This document shows, one piece after another, positions 15,200 through 22,280 of a DNA stretch of 25,717 bases (within the stretch, counting starts at the first letter, position 1; every line of letters begins with the position of its first letter). This DNA comes from an uncultured Ruminococcus sp. Its GTDB lineage: Bacteria > Bacillota > Clostridia > Oscillospirales > Ruminococcaceae. Below the pieces are notes generated by a model, which had not been told where the DNA came from, made no database searches, and saw only the letters and a program-made list of their open reading frames with translations. The stretch is taken from positions 1 through 25,717 of the forward strand of contig NZ_CALDMP010000016.1 of the NCBI RefSeq assembly GCF_937915125.1. The letters are read 5' to 3'. A program made the translations under genes and the position numbers.

Positions 15200-16402
15200 T
15201 TAAGCCTCTTTTTTCAGCAGGCGCTGCACTGTTGCATGTAGGTTTCCCATTGCTGTATAATGGCTCTGCAAATCTGTATGCACATAGGTACGGGCTGTAA
15301 AGTCTGTACTATAATGTCCCAGCAGTGTGCTGATGGATTTGAGATCCATTCCATCCTTTAAGGAAGTAGATGCAAAGGTGTGCCTCAGTGTGTGCGGCGT
15401 TATCTTTCCGGATAGTCCAGCTTTTTCTACCATTTCCTTGAACCATGTTCGGAATGTCGTAGGATCAATCGCTTCCCCGATCTCATTGGAAATGAAATAG
15501 GGGTTGTCTTTGTACAAGCCAAAACTCCCTGCAGCTGCATGTTCCTGTCTGGCAATATGGAGCTGTAATGCGCTGAGGACTTCTGGCAGCAATGGAACTT
15601 GCCTTACAGAGTTTTCTGTTTTGGGATCAGAAACCCGCAGGATGGTTTTTGCTTTGCCGGAGGCACTAAAATCCGTGACTCTTTGCAGGCTCTTCCGGAT
15701 ATTCAGATAGTCAATGCCATTTTCTATCTGCAAGCTGTCCCGGCGAAGCGCACGCAATTCACCGATACGAATACCGGTAAAGAGCAGCAGAATCATGCCG
15801 ATTTCCCAGCGCTCTCCATGACATGCATCCAGCAGCGATTCTTGCTCTGCATAGGAAAGACAACGCATTTCCTTTTTCGGGATTTTCGGAAGTTCAACGT
15901 AATCAACCGGACTTGACCAGATGTATTGATTTCCGACGGCTTGTTTTAACGCTTTGTGGAGCATCTGAAAGATGTTCCGGATGGTTTTGGCGCTTAGTCC
16001 GCCGCTACCGTCCAATTTTCCATTCTCTTTGAGAAATAGAACAAACTCCTGCAAAGCATTTGTTGTGAGCTTATCCAGAGGTATTTCAGCAATCCTGTGC
16101 TGCTGAATGTGCTCCAGATAAGTCATATAATTCATTCTGGTGCTGTCCCGGATGTTGATGCAATAGGCCTTTAACCATTGATGCAGCCAGTCGATCAGCC
16201 TTGTGTTGGAGTCAAGGGTGACTCGTCCCAACATGATCGAATTGCGCATGGTTGTCAGCCAGTCAGCACATTCCTTTCTGGTTTTTGCATAGAAATACTT
16301 TCTTTTGCGCTCGCCAGAGGGATATGTCACCCAGATCGCAGCTTGCCACTTGCCATCTTTTCGTTTTACGATGGTGCCCTCGCCGTTTCCTTTTTTGGAC
16401 AT
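15200..16402 (-). CDS. Tyrosine recombinase (integrase) of the first element
   Basis: This 400-residue site-specific recombinase would integrate and excise the element. It has an N-terminal arm-binding domain (KGNGEGTIVKRKDGKW...KRKYFYAKT), a SAM-like core-binding domain (about 65-160) and a catalytic domain with R212 (TGIRIGELRAL), H337 and R340 (PHTLRHTFA), H363 (LGHYS) and Y373. All expected catalytic residues are present, so it may be active. The ribosome site TTAGGAG lies 8 nt before ATG. The excisionase gene is 110 nt upstream on the same strand. It is clearly related to the second integrase at 22281-23453 (similar NEGSIYKDKQGHW-type start and domain lengths) but well diverged. Confidence 0.9.
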   Translation of the reverse strand: MSKKGNGEGTIVKRKDGKWQAAIWVTYPSGERKRKYFYAKTRKECADWLTTMRNSIMLGRVTLDSNTRLIDWLHQWLKAYCINIRDSTRMNYMTYLEHIQQHRIAEIPLDKLTTNALQEFVLFLKENGKLDGSGGLSAKTIRNIFQMLHKALKQAVGNQYIWSSPVDYVELPKIPKKEMRCLSYAEQESLLDACHGERWEIGMILLLFTGIRIGELRALRRDSLQIENGIDYLNIRKSLQRVTDFSASGKAKTILRVSDPKTENSVRQVPLLPEVLSALQLHIARQEHAAAGSFGLYKDNPYFISNEIGEAIDPTTFRTWFKEMVEKAGLSGKITPHTLRHTFASTSLKDGMDLKSISTLLGHYSTDFTARTYVHTDLQSHYTAMGNLHATVQRLLKKEA

Positions 16403-16512
16403 ACTATCATCTCCTAAAAAATATTAAATTGTCAAGTTGCCAGTAAAAAATATGATTGCAGCATGCATTAACTGCTGTCAATATAATTTTGACTTTTCAT
16501 GGATAATCCCTC

Positions 16513-16698
16513 TCATTTCTGGACGATTGTCTGCTCATGGAGCCACAATTGTAGTCCTTGTTTTGGAACTAAGATCCTGCGCCCGATACGGACGTGGGGG
16601 ATCTGGTTCGCTTTTACCAATGCATATGCTTTGGTGCGTCCGATCCCAAGCAATTTTGCTGCTTGGGGAACGCTATAGCAGATGGAGTGTTGGTTCAT
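16513..16698 (-). CDS. Excisionase-family helix-turn-helix protein
   Basis: The 61-residue protein has the MerR-like winged fold of small excisionases and Tn916-Xis-like proteins: a YSVPQAAKLLGIGRTKAYAL helix-turn-helix, then the wing IPHVRIGRRILVPKQGLQLWL. Such proteins bend attachment-site DNA and bias the integrase to excision. AGGAGGTG lies 5 nt before ATG. It sits directly upstream of the integrase in the same direction, the common xis-int order. The 110-nt gap to the integrase contains an imperfect dyad (CAGCA...TGCTG, about 16457-16478) that may be a regulatory site. Confidence 0.85.
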   Translation of the reverse strand: MNQHSICYSVPQAAKLLGIGRTKAYALVKANQIPHVRIGRRILVPKQGLQLWLHEQTIVQK

Positions 16699-16812
16699 GT
16701 TCTCACCTCCTGCTCATTCGGAATGATCCCAAAGGGATGAGCTTCTGCATAGGGAACAAAACGGATTTGTTCATAGCAATCTTCCTTTTGGGATAAAAAT
16801 ATGGATTTCACG

Positions 16813-16841
16813 TTGAATGCAGAGGCATTCTGTGATATAAT
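16813..16841 (+). promoter_or_regulatory. Promoter of the two-gene cargo operon
   Basis: TTGAAT (16813-16818), a 17-nt spacer and TATAAT (16836-16841). It points at the gene starting at 16987 and leaves a leader of about 140 nt. The divergent excisionase gene starts 115 nt to the left. Confidence 0.65.
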
Positions 16842-16842
16842 A

Positions 16843-16860
16843 GAAGAGGTGGATCTCTTC
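16843..16860. promoter_or_regulatory. Operator-like inverted repeat at the transcription start
   Basis: GAAGAG (16843-16848) and CTCTTC (16855-16860) form a dyad with a 6-nt centre, placed directly after the -10 box and covering the probable start point. That is a typical repressor position; no repressor gene is identified. Confidence 0.4.
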
Positions 16861-16919
16861 CTACCTAATATTATGGAGTAGAAGCAGTTGAACGTCAATA
16901 GGTAAATAAGTTGCACGAG

Positions 16920-16972
16920 TTGAAATATAGAGAATAGTGGTTGAAATGTAGAAGATAGCAGTTGAAATATAG
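16920..16972 (+). repeat. Three 21-bp-spaced repeats (TTGAAATRTAG) in the operon leader
   Basis: TTGAAATATAG at 16920-16930 and 16962-16972, and TTGAAATGTAG at 16941-16951, start exactly 21 nt apart, two helical turns. A weaker relative (TTGAACGTCAATAG) begins at 16888. The last copy runs into the ribosome site of the gene at 16987. Iteron-like protein binding sites or an RNA-level control element are both possible. Confidence 0.6.
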
Positions 16973-16986
16973 AGGAGGGTGAAAAA

Positions 16987-18642
16987 ATGAAACGTTATAG
17001 ACTATGTGGAGGCATATTTTTCTTGCTTTTAACAATAGCGAAACGCGATAAATCTTCGTTGGATACAGGCAAATCAATTACAGAGAAAGAAATTCTGCAG
17101 GAACTTTTTAAAATTCCAACCTTGAAAAAATTGCCACTATCGAAATATGATCCATATAACTATAAAACATGTAAACTTCATGGTAGTGTGAATCTTCAAA
17201 CTGATAAAACCTGTGAGAAAAATTCGGGAATAGAACTAAAAAAGCGAATGGACAAAGAATATGCTATTTGCCTATCAGAGATGAAGTGCTTTATTGAGAA
17301 ATATATAGATGTCGAAGGAGAGATGGACAAATGGCTTGTTTATGCTTTACTGGAGTTGATTGAAATCGATGCAACGATTGCAAGTGAGCAACCTTTCTAT
17401 ATTCAAGATAACACCCATCCTGTACCCAAAAAAGATCTTACGACTTTAGACAAGGTCAATCTTCCTGCATTTTTGCTTGGTATTTTTTTATTTGTTCTTA
17501 CTGAGATCGAAGATAACAAGGTCGGGAAAGAGACATATGAGGAATGGTGTCCAGCAGGAGAAAAACACCGAAGGCGTAAATTTAATTCGACTATAGGGCA
17601 AAATCCCAAGCATACTCTTTTGATTGAGTGTATCATACCTGAGAATAGCGAAGATAGCCCAAGCGATGGTGACAAAGCGGAGAGCACAGCAGATACGATG
17701 CAGATACAGCGTGCTCCCATTTACGATACAACACTAAGAACAGCAAATGATGCCTTAGATTATGAGAATGCAAACAGCCTCCAGATCTTCCTTTCGCAGG
17801 GTCATTACCAGCTTATCATGACAAATCAGGAAATTCACGGAGCGAAACATGTGGATGTTCCATTAGAATGTGTTTTAAGCTATGGAGGAGCTTCATCTGA
17901 AATAAAAGAACGCTGCGCAGATCTCTCTGAGGAAAGAATCGCAGAATTATTGACCTATCCGGCTATCATATGTAATGAAAACAATTTTCAAAACGGCAAA
18001 ACTGATGAAAACCAGCTTGCGATTCTGGCACAGCTTAAAACAATCAAGAAGAGAGAAAATGCTGTACGCCTTGGGTTTCAGCCATTAGCTGCCTTTCTTC
18101 AGACGGAACTTAATGAGTACGCAGCAGACTTTGGTTTCAGTTCAGACGGGACGCTTGCAACCTTAAATACACCGCATTGGGTCGTTTGCGAGAAAAATCT
18201 CTTCAGAGAGTTTCAAGATGCGGGGATTCCGTTTTGTAGGTATACCTTACTTTATCAAAGCAGCATCCTTAAGTCAGATATTCCCACAGACCAAACTGAA
18301 TTGCTTGTCACAGATCTTGAAAAGCTCCATATAGGCAGCTACAAAACAATCAACCCATACCTGTCAGTGCCGCATCTTGAAAACGAACAAGTATATCGGC
18401 ACACTGCTGTCTTTCAATTTAAGAATGTTTATGTTCATGGAAAACGCTTTATCAGGCTTTCTACATCATGGAACGGTATCAGCATTTCAGGTGATCTATC
18501 TCCAGAAAATTGGACATCAAAGAGCTATATGAACAATTTTGCGAATGCAGGGAGTGGTAAGATCACCGCTATATTTAAGGTGATTCGTTATGAATCAAAT
18601 AGCGTTCAATTCTTGCTGTTAATGGAGGTTAAGGATGAGTAG
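16987..18642 (+). CDS. Unrecognised 551-residue protein, first gene of a cargo operon
   Basis: I do not recognise a characterised family. The N-terminus (MKRYRLCGGIFFLLLTIAKR) looks like a conserved opening of uncharacterised Firmicutes proteins rather than a signal peptide. Residues about 85-170 are helical. Residues about 200-240 are charged and probably disordered. The segment from about 255 on is the best-structured part, with LLTYPAIICNENNFQNGKTD, ENQLAILAQLKTIKKRENAV, a LNTPHWVVCEKNLFREFQDAG block and a beta-rich end. No catalytic motif is obvious. AGGAGGGTG lies 5 nt before ATG. The stop overlaps the start of the kinase-like gene by 8 nt, so the products are likely made together and may form a complex. 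The gene is divergent from the integrase/excisionase genes, behind its own promoter and a repeat-rich leader, as cargo genes often are. A defence or regulatory role is inference only. Confidence 0.7.
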   Translation: MKRYRLCGGIFFLLLTIAKRDKSSLDTGKSITEKEILQELFKIPTLKKLPLSKYDPYNYKTCKLHGSVNLQTDKTCEKNSGIELKKRMDKEYAICLSEMKCFIEKYIDVEGEMDKWLVYALLELIEIDATIASEQPFYIQDNTHPVPKKDLTTLDKVNLPAFLLGIFLFVLTEIEDNKVGKETYEEWCPAGEKHRRRKFNSTIGQNPKHTLLIECIIPENSEDSPSDGDKAESTADTMQIQRAPIYDTTLRTANDALDYENANSLQIFLSQGHYQLIMTNQEIHGAKHVDVPLECVLSYGGASSEIKERCADLSEERIAELLTYPAIICNENNFQNGKTDENQLAILAQLKTIKKRENAVRLGFQPLAAFLQTELNEYAADFGFSSDGTLATLNTPHWVVCEKNLFREFQDAGIPFCRYTLLYQSSILKSDIPTDQTELLVTDLEKLHIGSYKTINPYLSVPHLENEQVYRHTAVFQFKNVYVHGKRFIRLSTSWNGISISGDLSPENWTSKSYMNNFANAGSGKITAIFKVIRYESNSVQFLLLMEVKDE

Positions 18643-19486
18643 TAAAGATGAAATGAAGCTTGCATATCGCTATGGATATTTTGCTGGCAGAATCATCACT
18701 GAAGGTGTTATACATCCCGACTTACAGGTGGAAAATATTGGTTTTGACAAAGACGGCATGGTACTCATTGATTTTGCGGATGCAGAAAAAATACGAATTC
18801 CCGATGAGCTTTCAGTTCAGACCATAGATCGATTATCGGCTTCGCTGTTTCCGCTTTTTGATCACTTCACAGGTTACCGCCAAAAAAGCTATGTCTGGGC
18901 TGGTTTTTCAGCACGAGGCGGCGTGTTAGCGGATATTATCATGTCGAATTGTCGCAATAATGGATTCACCAGTTTTACTTTTCTTGAAAAGGAACAGCCT
19001 ATGTCTGTTTTCCACCCTGAAGAGTTGTTGAGCAATCGCACGACAATGGATCTGATCCAGGAGTGGTGCGAGTGTCCGGTTGAAGAGGTGACAGAAAAGA
19101 ATCTTACCAATCTTTTCGCCTATGGTGACGCTCCTGAAAGAAATGCAATCTCGTCATCAAACCGTTATTATCTTGATAGGCTCTTTTACGCAAGCAGTTT
19201 CTTGGAAATACCAGACGACCAATTGCCTGCGTTGCTCGCAAATGCAGGATGCTCTGCATTTCAGCAAGACAAGAAATACAGAGCATATGGATTGTTAAAA
19301 AAAGTGTTACCGCTGCTTTCCGGGCAATGGTTACCATTAAAAAAGATCTGCACAAATTGCTTCAATCGCGTTGTACATATGAAAAAATTAACCCCGGAAT
19401 ACAAGAGGATCATTGACGAATATATTGACAGAGACTATTTTGAACTGACATGGCTCTTAGATGATTTGGATTCGATCTCGAAATAG
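18635..19486 (+). CDS. Protein with kinase-like catalytic loop but no N-lobe
   Basis: In this 283-residue protein, HPDLQVENIGF (27-37) reproduces the catalytic loop of protein and small-molecule kinases (H27, D29, N34). MVLIDFADAEKI (42-53) matches the metal-binding DFG/DFA segment (D46). A helical stretch like an aminoglycoside-phosphotransferase C-lobe follows to about residue 115. The remainder (about 120-283) is mostly helical and unrecognised. Only about 25 residues precede the catalytic loop, so the N-lobe with its glycine-rich loop and ATP-anchoring lysine is missing. Either the protein is a degenerate kinase, binds its partner in place of an N-lobe, or is a truncated relic. It overlaps the upstream gene by 8 nt and has GGAGGTTAAGG just before its ATG. 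Partnership with the 551-residue protein is likely; the substrate is unknown. Confidence 0.65.
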   Translation: MSSKDEMKLAYRYGYFAGRIITEGVIHPDLQVENIGFDKDGMVLIDFADAEKIRIPDELSVQTIDRLSASLFPLFDHFTGYRQKSYVWAGFSARGGVLADIIMSNCRNNGFTSFTFLEKEQPMSVFHPEELLSNRTTMDLIQEWCECPVEEVTEKNLTNLFAYGDAPERNAISSSNRYYLDRLFYASSFLEIPDDQLPALLANAGCSAFQQDKKYRAYGLLKKVLPLLSGQWLPLKKICTNCFNRVVHMKKLTPEYKRIIDEYIDRDYFELTWLLDDLDSISK

Positions 19487-19493
19487 AGAAGAG

Positions 19494-19530
19494 GTTTTCC
19501 ACTTTTCCAGTTTTTTTCGAAAAAATAAAA
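19494..19530. repeat. Dispersed 35-bp repeat, copy 1
   Basis: TTTTCCACTTTTCCAG, a run of T, CG, and AAAAAATAAAA. It matches copies at 22036-22070 and 22202-22234 with a few changes. Read leftward, its TTTTATTTTTT is the T-run of the terminator at 19521-19573. It begins 8 nt after the kinase-like gene. Confidence 0.55.
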
Positions 19531-19573
19531 TGTGGATTTTGCCATCATCTATAGTGCTGACGATATCCACATT
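19521..19573 (-). terminator. Second terminator-like hairpin downstream of the LRR-dockerin gene
   Basis: AATGTGGAT (19529-19537) and ATCCACATT (19565-19573) form a perfect 9-bp stem with a 27-nt loop, and leftward the stem is followed by TTATTTTTT. It would also insulate the convergent kinase-like operon. Confidence 0.5.
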
Positions 19574-19614
19574 ACCTTCAAACACGGCAAGAAGCCATAG
19601 CATAATCACATATA

Positions 19615-19656
19615 CGCAAGAAAATGGCTGCCGCACTTTTTATCGTGCAGCAGCCA
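19615..19656 (-). terminator. Terminator of the LRR-dockerin gene
   Basis: TGGCTGCCGCAC (19625-19636) pairs with GTGCAGCAGCCA (19645-19656) with a single mismatch and an 8-nt loop; leftward it is followed by TTTTCTT. A smaller dyad, TAAGGCG (19730-19736)/CGCCTTA (19757-19763), lies between it and the gene. These hairpins and the repeat account for the 319-nt gap; no gene is seen in it. Confidence 0.65.
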
Positions 19657-19805
19657 CTCTTTGTGACGTGATTCAATTGGAATGAGATTTCGACATACTT
19701 ACATTACACAATATAAATTGTCACATATCTAAGGCGTGCAGTTGGAACATGGCTGCCGCCTTATGAACATTCTGAAATGCCCAGTCATCGCTGGAAAGTA
19801 TAAAA

Positions 19806-21800
19806 TTATTTTTTCACAAGTTCCTGCCTCAGAACTGCCATATCCATGCCGTTTACGGAACCGTTTCCGTTCATGTCGGCAAGCTTCCACTGACTCTTTG
19901 TAATGATCTTATTGCCAAGAAGATGTCTCTGGAGCATAACCGCATCGGCCACATTGACAGAACCGTCCATGGTGACATCACCTTGTACAAATTCTGCTGC
20001 TTCAAAATTAACCCCGTTTTCTTCTGCATATTTTGCTGCAGCTGAGCCTTCCGAACCGTAAATCGTGGTAGCTTCGTTTATTGACCATCCAAAACCGAGC
20101 AAACCTCCCCCACCGACATAGCCGATTGCCTTTTCGCCGATTGTTGTTACGGAATCAGGTACATATACATATTCGAGGTTTTTGCAGGTTGCAAAAGCAT
20201 AGTCTCCAATGTTTTCCACGCCATCTGGAATGACAATTGATTTGATGGCAGTGTTCGCTAACAAACCATAGGGAATATTCGTAAGGGTCGCAGGAAGTGT
20301 TACTTTTGAAAGTGATGTGCAGTCAGCGAAAGCGCTTGCTTCAAGAAGGTCTACAGTATCCGGAATATCCACAGAAGTAAGACTTGTACACCCTGAAAAC
20401 GCACAGTCCGCGATCTTGTTCAGATTTTCAGGGAATGTCAACTTCTTTATGGAAGAACAGCCCTGAAATGCACCAGAACCGATCTGTAGAAGGGTGTCAG
20501 GAAGAACAGCTTCGCGAAGGCTCTCACAATTCAGAAAAGCTCTGTCGCCTATTTTTGTCACACCAGACAAAAGTGTGACATTGACGAGAGAACGACAATC
20601 CTCAAAAGCACTGTCGGGAATTGTGGAGATATTTGCGGGAATCGTTACACTCTGGATATTTTCACAGCCGCAAAATGCGCCTGTCCCCATGGATGTCAGG
20701 GTGGAAGGCAGAGAAAGCTCTTCGGCATAGGAACAGTTAAAAAATGCATATTCGCCGACAGTCGTGACACCTTCTGGAAGAACGATTGCTGAAAGTTTGT
20801 TGCAATCATAAAAAGCAGAGTCCTGAATCGTTTTGAGCGTTGATGGAAAGGTCACAGTGATAAGATTCTCACAAGAATAAAAACATTCTGTTCCGATCGA
20901 AGTCAGGCCCTCGGGCAGATCGATTGCACGAAGTGCGCTGCAATACCGGAATGCACATTCACCAATGGAGGTGAGATCTGTTCCAGTGAATATGATCTCA
21001 TCAAGAGAATTACACTCTTCAAAAGCGTATTCTTCTATGGTTCTGAGAGAAGCAGGCATGGTGATCGTTGTGAGACTGGAACAACCGTTAAAAGCACCAT
21101 TGCCTATCAATGTCACACTGCTGTCGCTCATGGATACAGAACTAAGGTTTGCACAATCACTAAAAGTACTATCTTCTATTGTTGTCACGCTCTCAGGAAT
21201 GGTGATTTCAGTAAGAGCTGAACGCCAAAAAGCAGCAAAGTTAATTTTTTTGAGTGTATCCGGAAGTTTTACTGTTGTTACATTGCTATCTTGGAAAACA
21301 TACTCGGGCAGTTCCTGGATTTCCGCTTGAATGTCTGCCGATGTACAACTGGAACCTTCAAAAGCTGCATTTGCTATTGCGTCTACAGAAACGCTGACGC
21401 CCTCTGATAAATTCAAAGAATCTGAAATCTCCCAGTATTCGTCAAGCAATTCTTCAATATCTGTTACTGTGATCGTTTTGGGAACTACCAGTTCCTTGGC
21501 GCTTCCGTTATAGCCCGTAATAACAGCACTTTTCAATTTGGTGAGAAGCCTGTAATTAGAATATTCCGTTACCTCTCCTTTTTCGTCAAGAACCTCTCTT
21601 GTCTTGTCCTCATAAGCAGCATAGAGCGTATAGACAAGACCGTCCTCTGTTTCTAATTCCTCGAATTCCCATTCGCTCGAAGCGGCCGAGGCTGTAATGG
21701 AGCATCCGACAGGGGATGATGGCATGACCGATGCTGCCGGCAGGGTGCCGCCTACTATGCACAAAGCCATAACGGCGGCAATGATTTTGTTCACTTTCAT
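19806..21800 (-). CDS. Secreted BspA-like leucine-rich-repeat protein with dockerin
   Basis: The 664-residue product has a signal peptide (1 to about 41, ending TASAAS), a unique region (about 42-150), a long array of roughly 23-residue BspA/LRR_5-type repeats (about 150-590; units such as LTTITMPASLRTIEEYAFEE and LRAIDLPEGLTSIGTECFYS) and a C-terminal dockerin (about 605-664; GDVTMDGSVNVADAV and DMNGNGSVNGMDMAV loops). BspA-type repeats mediate binding to proteins or surfaces in other bacteria. Fused to a dockerin they would display a binding surface on the cellulosome or cell wall; this is inferred. No catalytic domain is seen. AAGGAGG (plus 21810-21816) lies 9 nt before ATG. Upstream, TTGCA...TGCAA (21931-21946) is a possible operator. 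It lies between the two mobile-element regions and is probably a host gene. Confidence 0.85.
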   Translation of the reverse strand: MKVNKIIAAVMALCIVGGTLPAASVMPSSPVGCSITASAASSEWEFEELETEDGLVYTLYAAYEDKTREVLDEKGEVTEYSNYRLLTKLKSAVITGYNGSAKELVVPKTITVTDIEELLDEYWEISDSLNLSEGVSVSVDAIANAAFEGSSCTSADIQAEIQELPEYVFQDSNVTTVKLPDTLKKINFAAFWRSALTEITIPESVTTIEDSTFSDCANLSSVSMSDSSVTLIGNGAFNGCSSLTTITMPASLRTIEEYAFEECNSLDEIIFTGTDLTSIGECAFRYCSALRAIDLPEGLTSIGTECFYSCENLITVTFPSTLKTIQDSAFYDCNKLSAIVLPEGVTTVGEYAFFNCSYAEELSLPSTLTSMGTGAFCGCENIQSVTIPANISTIPDSAFEDCRSLVNVTLLSGVTKIGDRAFLNCESLREAVLPDTLLQIGSGAFQGCSSIKKLTFPENLNKIADCAFSGCTSLTSVDIPDTVDLLEASAFADCTSLSKVTLPATLTNIPYGLLANTAIKSIVIPDGVENIGDYAFATCKNLEYVYVPDSVTTIGEKAIGYVGGGGLLGFGWSINEATTIYGSEGSAAAKYAEENGVNFEAAEFVQGDVTMDGSVNVADAVMLQRHLLGNKIITKSQWKLADMNGNGSVNGMDMAVLRQELVKK

Positions 21801-22035
21801 ACACAGGAACCTCCTTAAATTCTAGTTGTTTCCATTATTAAGAAACAGTTTTATTGTATCAGAAAAAAAGAAAAAAATAAAGAACCTTTCTTGTGCATTT
21901 TGTAAAATCGGACTTTCTGTAATCGATTTATTGCATAATTTTGCAATATTGCCTTATCATGAGCCTTTATGAGCTGGTGCTATGAAGAAGAATATTTCCT
22001 TATGGCAATACCTCATAATTTCCACTTGCTGCACA

Positions 22036-22070
22036 TTTTCCAGTTTTCCAGATTTTTTGCAAAAAATAAA
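22036..22070. repeat. Dispersed 35-bp repeat, copy 2
   Basis: TTTTCCAG, TTTTCCAG, A, then TTTTTTGCAAAAAA (a palindrome) and TAAA. Copy 3 lies 166 bp to the right and is nearly identical. The gap from 21801 to 22280 otherwise holds only AT-rich sequence, the TTGCA dyad and the helicase relic. Confidence 0.6.
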
Positions 22071-22106
22071 AGAGAATCAAGGACAGTGTTTTCAAGTCTT
22101 TTGAAG

Positions 22107-22175
22107 CATCCTGACATTTGCGAATCTTGCTATATTTGTCCTTACAAAAATTGCTTGTCATGACAGGATTTCAGG
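22107..22175 (-). pseudogene. Relic of the 3' end of an SF3 helicase gene
   Basis: These 69 bp align with 13651-13720, the 3' end of the helicase gene, at most positions with one 1-nt gap: CATCCTGACATT(T/C)GCGAATC, TTGCTAT and GTCATGAC are shared. On the minus strand the relic still reads KDKYSKIRKCQD where the intact gene has KDMHSKIRECQD. In both places the segment lies downstream of a tyrosine integrase gene. The rest of the helicase gene is missing here. This points to a second, related element that has suffered an internal deletion. Recombination could instead have moved a fragment from the first element, but the divergence argues against a recent copy. Confidence 0.65.
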
Positions 22176-22201
22176 CTATAATTTTGGGGCTATCTATTAC
22201 T

Positions 22202-22234
22202 CTTCCAGTTTTCCAGATTTTTTGCAAAAAATAA
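22202..22234. repeat. Dispersed 35-bp repeat, copy 3
   Basis: CTTCCAG, TTTTCCAG, A, then TTTTTTGCAAAAAA and TAAA. Read leftward its T-run completes the integrase terminator at 22222-22266. Confidence 0.6.
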
Positions 22235-22266
22235 ATGCAGATAGCAATTGAAGCTGTCTGCATTTA
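22222..22266 (-). terminator. Terminator of the second integrase operon
   Basis: AAATGCAGATAGC (22233-22245) pairs with GCTGTCTGCATTT (22253-22265) with one G-T pair and a 7-nt loop, and leftward TTATTTTTTGC follows. It starts 15 nt past the integrase stop. Confidence 0.8.
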
Positions 22267-22280
22267 CTTTTGCTGTGATT

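Noticed and set aside
16703..16774. 23-codon minus-strand frame (MNKSVLFPMQKLIPLGSFRM...) with a GGAAG upstream
   Set aside because: It is possible as a leader peptide of the excisionase gene, but too short and unsupported; the dyads at 16712-16742 in this stretch may be the real signal.
16695..16916. 73-residue minus-strand frame overlapping the excisionase start as ATGA
   Set aside because: Most of it lies over the promoter and repeats of the rightward operon and it has no ribosome site. Only its last 25 or so residues look protein-like, so I do not call it.
16920..16972. CRISPR-like array
   Set aside because: Units are 11 bp with 10-nt gaps, three copies only, and no cas genes are near.
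20150..21300. Tandem DNA repeat array on the plus strand
   Set aside because: The periodicity comes from leucine-rich-repeat codons of the gene at 19806-21800.
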